In this document: in pieces, positions 51,301 through 63,983 of the stretch
Layout of the letters: the number at the start of each line of letters is the position of its first letter
How positions within the stretch are numbered: the first letter of the stretch is position 1
NCBI GenBank assembly: GCA_036897445.1
Contig: JAYMTL010000080.1
Coordinates: forward strand, 27,381 to 91,380
Reading direction: 5' to 3'
DNA from: Pelargonium tetragonum
Taxonomy: Eukaryota; Streptophyta; Magnoliopsida; Geraniales; Geraniaceae
DNA: 64,000 bases
Made by a program: the position numbers and the translations under genes
The notes under the pieces: model-generated
What the model saw: only the letters and a program-made list of their open reading frames with translations
What the model was told of the DNA's origin: nothing
Database searches by the model: none

Positions 51301-54300
51301 ATAAAGCAAAAAGGGGCTTCCTTTTAATTTACAGGAACATTCTACGAACAATCTTTTACTTACAAATATTCACAGAAACTGGATCAAGTCTCCTTTCTAA
51401 AAATCTCCTCAGTAGGATTTGAACTTTTGGCTGATTTATTGCGAAGGACTAAATAGGTTTACTGGAATACTATGTAATTCCTTATGGGTTTAATGCAGGA
51501 GTATCCTAACTATATAAATAAATGATTCTAATTTGACTCTTACTTCTTACTTTTTTTCTTTGTAAGATTTCCCGAAAAATCTTTAACGCGAGTTGCTTCA
51601 TACGAAATAAGGGGAATTCTTTTACAGGATACTCCGGGTTACTTAAGACTTCGTTAAGTACTGCTAGTGGCTTAACTAATATACTAACTAAGGGCTTCTG
51701 CTCCCTCTAATATTACCAGTAATTCTATCCACTCAAATAAAAAAAAAAAGAACCTTTGTACTTGAAAAACTGCCGGGACCCATATCACATATCAAAAGGA
51801 TGCTTCATTCATTATAGGCTCGCCTTGCTGTAGGGTAATACAAGTTCTTTATCTGGGAGAGTGCCCTGAGCTTCTTTTAGGGATCTCTTAAATTCTTTGT
51901 GTATAACAGAGCCCCTGTTGTTCTGAAAATCTAGTTATAAGTATTAAGGGGCGGGTATTTTTCGATTATATAAATCCTTGTAGAGACTCTGTAGAATTCT
52001 GAACGCAAGATGCTCGCAAATTTTAGATGTCACAAGAGACCCCAGCGCTAAGAAAAAGTATAGAAGGGAGTCCCCTTTGTGGAGTAACTTCCCTCGAGGT
52101 ACTCATTTTGTTATGAGTTACGCCCCCCTTTATACGAAGGAGTACTTTTTCACTGATGCAGCATATTTTGGGCTATACTGACTAAGGAGGTAAATAGCCG
52201 ATATAGTTACCGAGATTATCAACACAGATCCACAAGCAGATTCTGCCTTAATAGTATCCGCTTGCAAATTCATTTCTGGGGTAACTTTTTGTCTGCTATA
52301 TATAAGCCGGCGTTTATAAAACACTTTTTACTGGTAAAACTTACATGGAAGCTTCTCGTTAAATAATAAAAAGAAAGTTTTCGTTACCAAGTTCTCCTGT
52401 TGGTTAATTAGAATTTTCTGTTAAATTTTTTAGGACTAGTAGGCTTTTTGCGGTATTCTGCTGTTTTTCCATCACTTAATTTAATAGAGAGTCTAATAAT
52501 GACATAAATTTCGAATTTCAAATTACATAAGAGCTCTTATTTAAACTTATGTATCTAGTTCTTGTCAAGTCTTCCACCGGGACTTAAAGGATTCCTTTAG
52601 TAAAAAGTTTCATTATAAAGAAAAATCCCTTATACTATTAATAAAGATAAAAAAGGACACCTATATATATAATTTTAATATCTATCTCATAAAATACTTG
52701 CTTTTTAGAAATAAAGTTAAGACTTATAGTAAAGCAGCTTACACTTAAATTTAATGAGCTTCTTTATTTACAAAAAAAATAGAGTTTTCATGTAAAAGGG
52801 ATGCCCCTTTTCATATTAAATAAAGTAGTATTCCTAAACTTCCGATTAAGGATATATCAAGAATTCCCCTTTTTAGCTTTAATAGCTGCGAAAGTACATA
52901 ATCCAAAACAAGGCTTACCTTACCTAAAAATAGGTTCGTGATCCAAGTCTTGTTTGATAGGATCCCAGTGACAAAGCAGTATACCCTTAATTAAGAAAAA
53001 GCTTATACTTTTTTAAAATAGTATTTATTTCCCAACCCGAACCAGGGGGTAGCAAGTAAAAAAAGGCTCTAGTAATCTTGTAAGAGTATAATAATAGAGC
53101 CTTACTTTGAACCTCTTAGGCTTAGTTTTATTATATCCCCTCTCCTTTGGTATACTACACAATAGGAGATAGGAGATTCTCTACGTCTAGTACTTTTCCT
53201 TTTTCTTTTTGAATTCCGGCGAGCATAGGCTGCTCGAATTAACAAATGGGGGATCCTTATGGGGTTTCTTAGTGCTCAGAAAATTTAAAGAAAAGAGTAA
53301 ATATTTACGCATAACCCTACCTGGGTTTCCGTATAACTTAGTCCTGAAAGAAATTGGAAGTATTACGAATAAGGTTTTACATTCAAAGAGTTTGGACCTA
53401 ATAAAGTACTCTAGTTAATTTCGGTGTAGGGAGTTCTACTAATAAAAAAAAGGCGCATAAGCTTGTCGTCTGACATAGCCCTTTTGCTTTCCAAATTATA
53501 TAAGAAAAGACTCTTATTAGCCACAATTTATTTTACTCTTCGCCGAGAGCTTGGTCTTGGTATTAAAGATCTTGTCATATCATTTGGCTCTTGCTGGATT
53601 CCTCTATCAAAGCATATTTCAATTTTCATATAAAAGTTAACGTTAGAAAAGGAACGGATCTCCAAATGAAGGGAGGAAAACAATGCTACAGGTTTCTCTT
53701 ATCTTAATAGAAAGATACAGAATCCAAAAGAATTTAATAAAAAGGCGTTCTTAATATTGTCAGAACTTTTAGATTAAAAAAAAGTCTTCTTATAAACTAG
53801 AGGAAAACTGCTTTAGCTATAAACCTCAAGATAATACACTAAAGAAAGAGAGCCCTCGACCTAGAAGTTTTAAAGGACTACTAGCTTCGGAAAGGTCTTG
53901 TTTATACGGGGCATCAAGGCGACAAGGTCGGAGTTGCTGTTGAGTTCTTTTTTGTTCATGATCTTAGATTAGAATAGGATAATGGTAATACTCAAATTCA
54001 TTTTCATACTGAAATTTCTAAAAACTTTTGATCACGGGGAAGTTATCCAAAAGCCCGTTACTTATAACCGGTGTCTTTAACACAACCCCTAGATTTTTTC
54101 ACTACTACGTAACTCAGAAGCGTAGAAAGCAATCCCTCCTAGAAAAGGAAAGATTTTTAAATACAAAAAGTTCACATAAAGCAACGAAGCAACTCTATCC
54201 CAGCCCATATTTTTACCTTTAATTAGGGATCGTGCTTATAATTCATTATAATATCTTATCCCTATGGGCTTCTATGCTATAAAATCCTTTTGACTTTTAG

Positions 54301-57300
54301 AAGGAGCCTCTCCTTACTACAAACAATGGGTAATTCTCTTACTTGCAACAGAAACTACTGTCTTTGACTTAGCTGAGCTACTTAGGAAGACGTTAGTCTG
54401 TTTAGGTATATAAGTATCCCCTTTGACTTAATTATATATGAGAGCCCTAATTAGAACCGATAGCTTAAGAAAAGATATAAAGAAACACTCTAGACTTGTG
54501 TAGATATTAGACAGAAAGACTTCCTTGGTAGGTATTTTTGCTGTAATTAGATTTGGCATTATTAGGGAATTCCCTTTTTCCTTGTTATAACACTTCGGAG
54601 TAAGAAATTCCGTTATAGACTCTTAGTGTCAACTCAGTTTAGAATTAATTCTTTTTTTCTGGTTCCGAGATGTCTACCTAAAAAAGTAAGGTAATGTAAT
54701 TAATATAAGAGCCGCTTAAGTCTAATAAATTTTAGTTTCTGAGATCCCTTTAGTAGGGGAACCCTATAAGGGAATTAAAAGTCCTGCGTTTTCCTGCTAT
54801 AAGTTTTTGTATACCTAATGAGTCCTACAAATTTGAGACTTAACAACCCCCTATAATAACCAAAGAATTCCTCTAAAGTAAAGCTATCCAACGAGCTTCT
54901 AAACTAGCAAAAATATAAAAAAAAAATTCTACGTACTTTAAGCTAAGGATAAACTAACTCCGTTACACCTCGGAAATTAAAAAAGCTTTGCTGAAGTACT
55001 TGTATTTTAAAATCTAAGCACTTTCTAGCAAACAATTGATAGATAGTTAATAGGCCGAACTCTAGGTCCGGGTAGAACAGTCTAAGATAAAAACATTGGT
55101 AGAACTGAGTTCATGTCTAAAAATTCTATACTATATAAGCAAAGCTCTTTTGAAGCAGAGTCTCTATTCGCGCACCAACCAAAAAATTCCAAGTATTAAG
55201 TTATATTAGCTACTAAAGGGAGTAATCGCTTAAGTAGAAAGTTGGTTAATTTATATACGGATTTCTAATTCGGCTTTATTAAATTATACTTTATCTTAGC
55301 TTTAGAGCAAAATATTTAAGAGATAAGAGTTAAAGGTTCAAACCCCACAGTCCCGCTGTCTATTTCAAAGGCAAACAATACGGAGCAGAAAGTCAAAATC
55401 TGAAAAAAAGGGGTTCCGGTAAATATAAGAATACCAAGTTATTGATCCTTGAATTTTCTCTAAAATGTAACACTCCCTACTTTAGGTTTGGGTAGTATCT
55501 AGCAATACCCGGCAAGGACTCTACTACGAATCGCTATTGTACTTAAACAATCTTTCTATCTTATCTTAGACGAGAATCTATAAAACTCATATCTAGCGCT
55601 CCATACTTCTTGCTCTTATTCTAAATCTTTTTTTCTCTCATATCCTGGAATTTTAGGGTAAGATACCTCTTTAAAGTCATTTTATATAATTAGGGCTGAC
55701 TCAACACGAATTTAGCTCGAGTTAACACTCCTAGTTTACGGATTTTTGTAATCGGAAATATTAGATTTTAAGGGGTGTTGTTTTTTGGTTAGAAGCTTCT
55801 CTCTTTTTAATTTAAAGGCTACGAAAAAATTTTATATTTATCACTTTTAGGCGCAAGGAATTGCTTCCCCCATTTTAGGGCGGATCCTGTTTTGATGGAC
55901 TTATTCTGACCTAGAATTGTATCTACTTGAAATTAGCCCTTATTCCCTTTAGAATGCGTTTCCTTTTTACTAAAGCTGTGTGTTATTGTGGGCTTTGTCT
56001 ATTAAGGCAAACAAATCATTAACCTTCTAATCAAGGTTGTTTCGTTCTGATTATAAATATTTCTTAAAAAAACTAAAACGTTAAGCACCTAAAAGCCGGG
56101 TTTTGACGCACGCAAATAGGCCGCTTTACTAATATCTTGCACTTTCTTTACTATTTACTTTTCCTCGGGTCTAAAATGGAATATATTAAGTATAGAACCG
56201 AGCGGAATACCCTTTTTTGGTCCCTACCGCCAGAAATGAATTTTTGTTGCTGTTCTTTAATGCAGGGTTTCCTAGTCCGAGATACCGGTCTTATGTTTTA
56301 CGTTATGTCCTAACTTATTGAGCATTGTTCTATTCCCTTTTGTAAACTCATATTTGACAAATGTTATATTGTACTTACTCATAGAGCGCGTAGGCGGGGT
56401 TTATCTCTTAAAAAGGGGAATCTCGAGTTTTCAAAAACTAAGGAAAAGCGCTTCTATTCCTTTGACTTTCTATGCAGTTTACTGGGTAAGAAATGCTTAA
56501 CATATATTCGTTTAGCAAGCCCTTTGCGTAAGGCTTACCCTAGCGTATCCTTTCTCTTGTATTATGTGAACAATATATTACAAAAGGTTTGTCTTTCTTT
56601 AAAGAGGTGGATCTAAAACATAATGCAGGAAACTCGTGTTAGCAAAGTAAACCCCAGTATTTTATAAAGCATAAATATTTATTTTAGTACAAACTCGGAC
56701 TGACGAACTTACTCTAGTTAATTTGGAGTAACCTAAGTAAGGAATTCTTTTCTTGATGTTAACCCTTTCTTTTTGCAGTTGCAAGCTATGTAACCGGATT
56801 TTTACTGAATAAAATCTTTTGATAAGCTATTTTCGCGGTCTTAACTAAAATTTCTTATTTAAAGTAAAAAGGGAAACAAAATCTATCTGCCCAGGAACAT
56901 CCTGTACTATAAAAGCCCTAGACAACTAACCCCTCGACCCCTTACTGTCGGTAAATCTCCTTACAATTCTTACGCCGCGAGTACAAATTCTCAAAAAGTA
57001 AATTCATATTCTTTTTCTTCGTTTCATACACCTGGCAAAGATATACTTTTAATAAGAGTCCCCTAAAAAAGATAAAACCCTTTAAGAACCGGTCCCAATA
57101 GCGCGTTTTTCTCTTAGAAAGTTTAAGTTCCTAATCAAGTCAAAATCTTTTGATTAAGGTCTTTTGCCTTTTTGGGTTTACTAGAACTGTTTTGAACTCT
57201 TAGATTTGTCTATAATTGAAGGGCAACAAAGCTAGAAATTTTTTTTAGATATTTCCTAGACAGGATTTCCCTAAAAATTTATATTGGCGTTTTACTTAAA

Positions 57301-60300
57301 ATTTTTTTATACTGTCCTTACAAGAACTTTTGCTCTTTAAAAAAGCGGGGTTCCCTTCCCAAGGCAGTGTTTCCTGTGATTAAATTACTCAAGTTATAGA
57401 GAGTTCTCATTTCAGTTCAGTAGGGCATCCTAAAAGGCAGGTTACTTGGAGTGGAGTGCACTAAAATTTCAATTTGTCTTACTGGAGCTGAAGAGTAGGA
57501 TAAACTAGTCAACTAAAAGTTTCAAAACAAGAATATGAATTTATATAATATAGGCTCAAAACGCGCTGTTATGTAGAATATCCAAGTCAGCTAGAATAGA
57601 AGCTTAAAGGTTTTAAACTTGGATTTTTAGTATAGGGCGGATATTCATTTCCAGTAAAGTAAACGTAATTAAAACCCAGTTTTCGACTACACTACAAAGA
57701 AATAGCCTGAGCATCGGATTTTATAGAGATCCCTCGTTTTGGAAAAAGACACGAATAAAAAAGGGATCCGCTATTATAGCAAGTCTTCCCCTAATCCCAA
57801 CAATACGGGTTCTGAGAGCCGCTTCTCTTTGATATCTTGAGTTACTTTAAAGTATTTAGAAAGCCACATTCGATTCCTTTGCATATTTTCTACCAAGTAA
57901 GTTCTATATTGAATTTACCAAACTTAAAGGTTCGCGGCCTTACAAAGAAATAGGAAAGTGAATTCTATCTTTTTCCCTTTTCCACGCATTACCATATTCA
58001 AGTTCAAGGGGTTTTCTTACAGGGAATCCTCTACGAGTTACTAGGGGAGGCGCTGTTAATTACATACAAAAGGATTGGATTTGGCAAATAGATAAAGGCC
58101 CATGGTATCTCTGAATATTTGTTACTCATTATATAGAAGCAGATGTTAGAAGTTCCTTTTTTAAACAAGAGCAGTGCTCTTCCCAAAGCCCAACAATGCG
58201 TTAGAGTTCTTATAAGTTATACGTAGCTTGGAGCCCTGTCATTTCGAGGTTTACGGATTATTCCTTCTTTTTTATTACTAAAGTAGGGAGTAACCTTATA
58301 AAAAAAGTTTTTAGCTTTTCTAAGCGGAAATAGTTTGAAATTTAGGTAGTTTCTAATTGGGAATCTATTGACTTCTTGGTTTTACAAGGTTTTCTTTTTG
58401 TCAATGTAAATTTAATACTAATTTTTTTGATATTATACTTTAGTCAGGGGTCGGTGTCTTTTACAAGAGCTAAAATTTCTTAAATTAAAATCCTTTTGTG
58501 ATCCTATTATTTTATCTAACTTCTAATTTTAACTTCCGGAATTGGTCCAAAAGTTTTCCGCGCGGGGATTTATAATTAAAAATGAAAACCCTACTTCTCC
58601 TTTTACTTAAACTTTCAGGTCCCTGTACGGAGAATGCTTTCATACCAAAAGGAGTTTGCTAGGATTTGAGTTCTTTTAGAGTCTTTAGCTCCGTTTAAAA
58701 TACTAAAAGGAAGCCCTACCGTTAGGCGATCAAGTTCTTTTATTCTCCTGTTGCTTTATCTTTATATAGTACTAAAGGGTAATGAGACTGAGACCAAAGC
58801 CAGGGAAGCAGTTCCTTTTAAAAATTTTAGGTGTTCTCTGTAATAAAGTAATAAAAAGGGTTTTAAAAAAGCTCCCCTGGGTTGGGCCTTTTCCCTGCAC
58901 TTGGCTTGTTCCTTAGAGCCTTCTACGTTTTTTCATTTTTTTAGGGATCCCGCGTAGCTTTTCGGTTATTCCTAAGAGTTCCTTTTACCGGGAAGCTTCT
59001 CTATGTTCAATACTAAGCGTTGGCCTTTTTCTTATAATATTAATATAATGAGAACCCCCTTCCTGATGTTTGTATTTGGGATTTTCTTTAGTAGAGAGAG
59101 CTGAGGTCAGGGCGATCCTTAAAATAAATCGACTTAAAAGCTGGGTATAGGACTTCATTTTTTTTTAGAGTACGCTATATAATAAAAGGGTGCTACTTGG
59201 AGCGGATAATTTTGTTTTTACGAATTTGTAATTTGTAAGGTAAAGGCTTTTTTCAGAGCAGGTTTTTGCTTGAGTTGAATGCAGCCCCGTACTATAAGAC
59301 TATAAGTAGGTTCTGGGGTTTCCCTGTAAAGTAAGCTTTTGTCTACTCCAACCAAGCCTTTTTATACGCTGTCTAAGCTCTGCTGGTTAGCCCGTAATTT
59401 GATAAAAGGAATTTGGTATATACTTAAGTATAAGTTAAATAAAATAGAAATGAAAGTACCCCCGCGAGTGGGAAATCCAAGCTGTTATAGGTTAGTCAGA
59501 ATTGTCCTATACGGTTACAAGAAATCAATGTCGAAGTACTTTATATATTGTAGTTCAAACCCTGCTTTTATAGGGTGACCCTTTCCTTTTTATAGTTATA
59601 GGCCCGCAGAATACAGTATAAGAATAAGAACTTAAGTGTGTCCTAGAAGCATCTTTTTTAAAGTCAAGCTAAAATAATATAATATTAATTAAATAAGAAT
59701 TTTAGGGGGACTTCTAAGAACACATGCAAACTAGAGTCGATCTAATAGGAAACTTAACGCTTTCGAATAAAAGGATCCCTCTATTATCAGTAATGGCACT
59801 TCTTTTATGAGGCTTTCCTCTTAAATAAACTTGTTGTTAAATGGATATTTACCCAAAACTATTGAGGACATTTAGAGCTGCTTGGAGTTTTCATTTGATG
59901 TGGAATTTTTTATCTTTTCTCGTGGATTTTTCCTTATTATCTGTTATCCAAGGTTGTTCTTTTTTCTTAAAACTCTTAGAAGCCGCCCCGTTAGTGAATT
60001 TAGAGGTAGCAGACCTTTTTAGCTGTAACTTATCAAATATTTCTTATAAAGGCTCAAAAGGGACTCCAGTAAAATTCAATTACAGTTTTGAGTTTAGTAG
60101 TTTCATTTTAAGCTTTAATAAAAAGGCATACCTACGGCCGCAATTTATTCGATTTACTTTATTTCATGGAGCCCCTAACAAACTGGCTAGCCTCGAATAA
60201 CTGAGAAATCTTTCTTCCATATCAATCAACCTAGGGTTTATCTAGAAATCCTACATCAGCGAAAAGGACTTCAGAGCCTCCCTGAGACTGAGACAATAAC

Positions 60301-61579
60301 CGGAAACTCAAATTTTATTACCTGCAATAAAGAGGGAAATAGCTGCCAGGAAATCTCCTTATAAGGAAAACTAAATAAAAGGAACACCTAGTCAAAGTGA
60401 ATTTCAATTCTGTTGTTTATCGCGTTTTAGGTACCTTCGTTTAATAGGGTTAAGTCCTGTACCTTTTAATAAAATCTTAGGTTTATTGTAGAATATTGAG
60501 AGGTTCTGATAAGACATAACGGCAGGAAGAAAAAGAGAGGGAACACAAGCCAACGACAACACTTTTTCTAAGGCATCCCTCACTAGGAACTGCTTTAGCA
60601 GTTTACTAAAAAAACTTCCTTTGACTTGCTCCTGAATACAAGGCTTCCTATATAAAAGGATAACTTGTACGAATTTCTTAACTGTAGGCCCCTTTCTTTA
60701 GCATAAAATCTGGAATAAACTCGCTAACCGAAAATCCGGACACTACTACATACTTATTAATTAAAAGACACTGCCCCAAAATTCTTTAGAATTCTACCTT
60801 GGCTTTAATCTCTAATACCTCTTATGCTATAGTTACGCCTAAGCCTTAATTGTTTTGAGTAAATTGCAGGTTTAATAAGCAGGCTTCACACTTCGAAAGA
60901 TAAAGACTTAGTATTTGTATAATTTCTTTGAGGTTAAAAAGCCCATTTAATTACCCAGGCCCGGTGTAGGTTAAACAGGAAGATTTAACATAAGTAACGT
61001 AGACCACTGCCTAGATAGCATTAGCCCTTTCCCAATCTGAAATCAGTAACTGTAGAAACCGACAATTTCTCGTTAAGAGATTTTTGACCCCCGATAAAGT
61101 AATTCCTCTTAACCGAAGGATTTTTATTTAATGCTCCCGTTGATACGACCCTTTTGTTATACTCGTACCCTAATGATTCATTCATAGTAGTATACTGAAT
61201 TACTTTAAAGAAATTCTAAAATTTTCGTTTCAAAATTCTACCAATCCGGATCCTTGCAGTAAATTTTATCAGAATTTCTCCTATACTAGTATTAGACTTA
61301 TAATTCGCTCTAGGAATATCTCATATATTATATAATATAGGACGTAGAATACCCATATAAATGGAATGTACTGGGATTTTGCAGAGTTTTGAAAAGCCTA
61401 GGGTCGCCCACGCCTTTTCAAGTGGAATCCTGTAGGAATTTTTATTTCTAGTCGGAAATGTAAGAATTTTTGTTACTTCTTAAGTTGCGGAGGGACTTTA
61501 CGACTTCTATTTAACAACAAAAACCTGCCAAAAAGGGGAGGATTGAAAGATTTAATAAACCCTAATTAATGGGGTAGAA
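51301..61579. other. gene-free AT-rich spacer
   Basis: This is the longest stretch without any annotated element, about 10 kb. T-loop-like strings near 51416, 55335 and 59555 have no supporting arms. The longest open frame of the window lies here (59841-60200, plus strand, 119 codons, ATG start, hydrophobic N-terminal third). No motif, ribosome-binding context or neighbour supports it, and a frame of this length is expected by chance. Confidence 0.65.
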
Positions 61580-61777
61580 CTAGAATAAACTAGAAGAAGA
61601 GAAGACTATAGTTATAAGACCGGTAAAGGTATCTCTTCTAAGAAAAAAGTTACAAGCTACAAGAGTATAGCAGGCAAGGCTCGTGCTATAAAAGGATAGA
61701 GATACCGAGTTACACAGCTCAAAGGTCTAGCTGCAAAGACTTATAAACAACAAGTCAAACAAGAGCAGATTAAGGAG
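61580..61777 (+). pseudogene. fragment G, decayed coding-like segment of the island family
   Basis: A 66-codon frame ends at TAG 61778-61780 and contains in-frame TAA (61586) and TAG (61697). The translation is lysine-rich and low in complexity (RREDYSYKTGKGISSKKK and further on YKQQVKQEQIKE). GTTATAAGACC near its start matches fragment F, and an R..DY.Y pattern recalls island C. It is probably another remnant of the same element; no family is recognised. Confidence 0.3.
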
Positions 61778-61780
61778 TAG

Positions 61781-63813
61781 CCGGGTGGCTCTAAAGTAGA
61801 TTGCCCATTCCCTTGTTTCTTTTGGAAATTCAACAAGTTTAGGATTCTTATAAAAAGGGGCTTTTTAAACTATATAACTATATATAGATATCCTTTGATA
61901 ATCTAGGCCTGTTAGTTCAGCAGTGCCCTAACATATCAAGAGCTTTTTTTTTTGAATTGTAAGTGGAAGCCTTGTTGTTGTAACCACCAGAATCCTAGGG
62001 TAGCTTCGGCATTCCGCCATTATTAATAATTAATATTTAACATTACCCTTATCCATAGCATTAAAATGAAAAGTACCCAGCAAGGGTTGTAAAAAATGAG
62101 GTGCTAAAGGCCCTAGTTATCTCAAAAATCTTGTTGTATTAGGGCTTTTTTCTCAGAGGAAATTTACTAGATTATAAGAGTCAGGTTTGACTTTTTCTAT
62201 TTGAGACTACTTCAACAAGGATATTACAAACTAAGAGTTCCCCGTTAAGAGCGCTTTCTTTTAATTAAGACCTTTTGGGATACTCACTTCCTAAGTACTC
62301 ACGAAAGAAAACCCTGTAATTTAAGGCTTTGCATAATAGCGCTACAACGAATTTACAAATAAGTCGAAGCCCTACTCGCACAAAAGTCTCTGATTTAAGG
62401 TCTAAAAAACAAGACAGAGTCCCCCTTTTAGTCTTCAAAACAAGGTATATACACGGATAAGGTTAAGTTTTTTTATACAACCTATTGGATTATCTGGGCT
62501 GTCGGGCGGGGGATCAAATTCGGGTATATAGAAAAGAAATGACTGGAATTCCTTTTCAGAGAAACACGTGCTTGTAGATTCTGAAACAAGGGCCCCTCTA
62601 ACAAAGCTTGCTTTTTTTTACAGCTATACTTTTGAAGACTAGAATTTTCTATAGGTAAAAGCAGGGAATTTAATTAGCAGAGCTAGACTCCTTGAGTGAC
62701 CCTAAAAAATAAATAACTGGGTTGACCCCCTTTGCATTAGCTTGGGCATAAGAAAAAACCTGGCTCAGAGGAAAGGAAGCGCTTGTCCGGGGCAGTTATA
62801 AAAGGCATTTCCTTACTGAGGAGATTCTATTTTCCCAGTTCAATCCCGCGTTTAAAAGCCTCACTTTAACTAGGGGTTCGTTTAAGAGAGGGAACTCTAT
62901 AAGAATTTACTTGATATCTAATTGTTACACAAGAATAACCAAAAGAATTGCCTTATACTTAGAGTAAGCAGCACCGGTAAATCAAAGGTTAATCGGTAAG
63001 TCTCGCAAACTCTAGAAATAAAAAAGAAACCGGTAAGAAAGCTTCAAACAAGAGTTATTGAGCAAATGAAAAGCAGATTCTTGGGACCCTTACAAGCATA
63101 GAATGCCTTTTTAAGAGGGTACCTCGTTTTAAAGACCTTAGCTTTTCCGAATATACCTTTTTTCATCAAGACCTTGGTCGATATTGCAACAAATCAATCA
63201 GTTAGAGCTTTTAAGAGGTCCTCTTTACCACCGGGGTTTTTACTGTTAATTTTTCCTTTGAGCCAGTGGTTTAAGAAGGAAATTGTGAAAGCTATTAAAG
63301 CCGAGATGTAACCTATTTTGGATACGGGTACTAGATTGGATTAAAAAAAGAATTTTCTTAATTTTGCAGGTCAGTTTAAGAAGAAGACTATTCTCTTTAG
63401 TTTCAAAGTAGGTTAAAAGCTTTGTTAATTTTTGTGACAGAGAAATTGAAAGTCGATTAAGCACAAAAGTTTTTATTTTGATACCCCCTAAAGGACACTT
63501 AATACTCAACAAGCAGACTCCTTATTATAGAAGTCCGTAAATTCTTATGCCTTGTCTATTACTTACAAGTGCTTCTTCCAGTTGCTAAGCTATAAATATC
63601 TTTAGTTAATATCAAAGAAAAATTAAGGCATAAAAAATTTCCGTATATTTTTTAGGTAGACCGGTCCAAAAACAAGTGGGGCTAGAGAGTTGACGAATCC
63701 CTGTTTAATCCCTAAAAGTTTGCCGAGACAAATTTTAATAAGGGAAGGGGTATAACTTCTATTGTATAAGTACCGGAAAGAAACAGATTAATTATAGGCT
63801 TAGTTATTATACT
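61781..63813. other. gene-free AT-rich spacer
   Basis: No gene is seen. The 88-codon minus-strand frame at 63246-63512 is lysine/leucine-rich without a recognisable motif. The downstream side of the tRNA-Glu/tRNA-Pro unit opens into this spacer. Confidence 0.65.
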
Positions 63814-63885
63814 TATCCCTTAGGGGAATTGAACCCCTATCTTCGACTTGAAAAGACGATGTCCTAACCACTAGACGAAAGGGAC
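63814..63885 (-). tRNA. tRNA-Glu(UUC)
   Basis: It reads GAA/GAG codons. The acceptor GTCCCTT/AAGGGAT pairs over 7 bp with a terminal G-U, and the discriminator is A at 63814. The anticodon loop TTTTCAA has anticodon TTC at plus-strand 63850-63852. The anticodon stem TCGTC/GTCGA has one T-T mismatch, which I also recall in plant mitochondrial tRNA-Glu. The T stem GGGGT-type arm (AGGGG/CCCCT on the plus strand) is perfect. The sequence is very close to land-plant mitochondrial tRNA-Glu. It lies 23 bp downstream of tRNA-Pro on the same strand, so the two are probably co-transcribed. Confidence 0.96.
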
Positions 63886-63908
63886 AACAAGAAGGATAAT
63901 TGACTAAA

Positions 63909-63983
63909 TCAAGGTGACAGGATTCGAACCTATGGCCCTCTGTACCCAAAACAGATGCGCTAACCAGGCTGCGCTACACCTCG
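63909..63983 (-). tRNA. tRNA-Pro(UGG)
   Basis: It reads CCN codons. The acceptor CGAGGTG/CACCTTG pairs over 7 bp with one G-U, and the discriminator is A at 63909. The anticodon stem TCTGT/ACAGA is perfect around loop TTTGGGT, with anticodon TGG at plus-strand 63946-63948. The T stem ATAGG/CCTGT pairs with one T-G wobble around TTCGAAT. The sequence differs at only a few D-arm positions from the plant mitochondrial tRNA-Pro I remember, the strongest single clue to the organism. It lies upstream of tRNA-Glu on the minus strand. Confidence 0.97.

Noticed and set aside
51411-51480. AGTTCAAATCCTACTGAGGAG on the minus strand, T-arm-like
   Set aside because: A possible T loop only; no complementary 5' acceptor or anticodon arm could be found.
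55330-55350. GGTTCAAACCCC, T-arm-like string on the plus strand
   Set aside because: The upstream 60 nt do not fold into D and anticodon arms and no acceptor strand pairs.
59841-60200. Longest open frame, 119 codons, plus strand, ATG start, hydrophobic start
   Set aside because: A run of this length is expected about once by chance at this stop-codon density. No family motif, start-site signal or neighbouring gene supports it.
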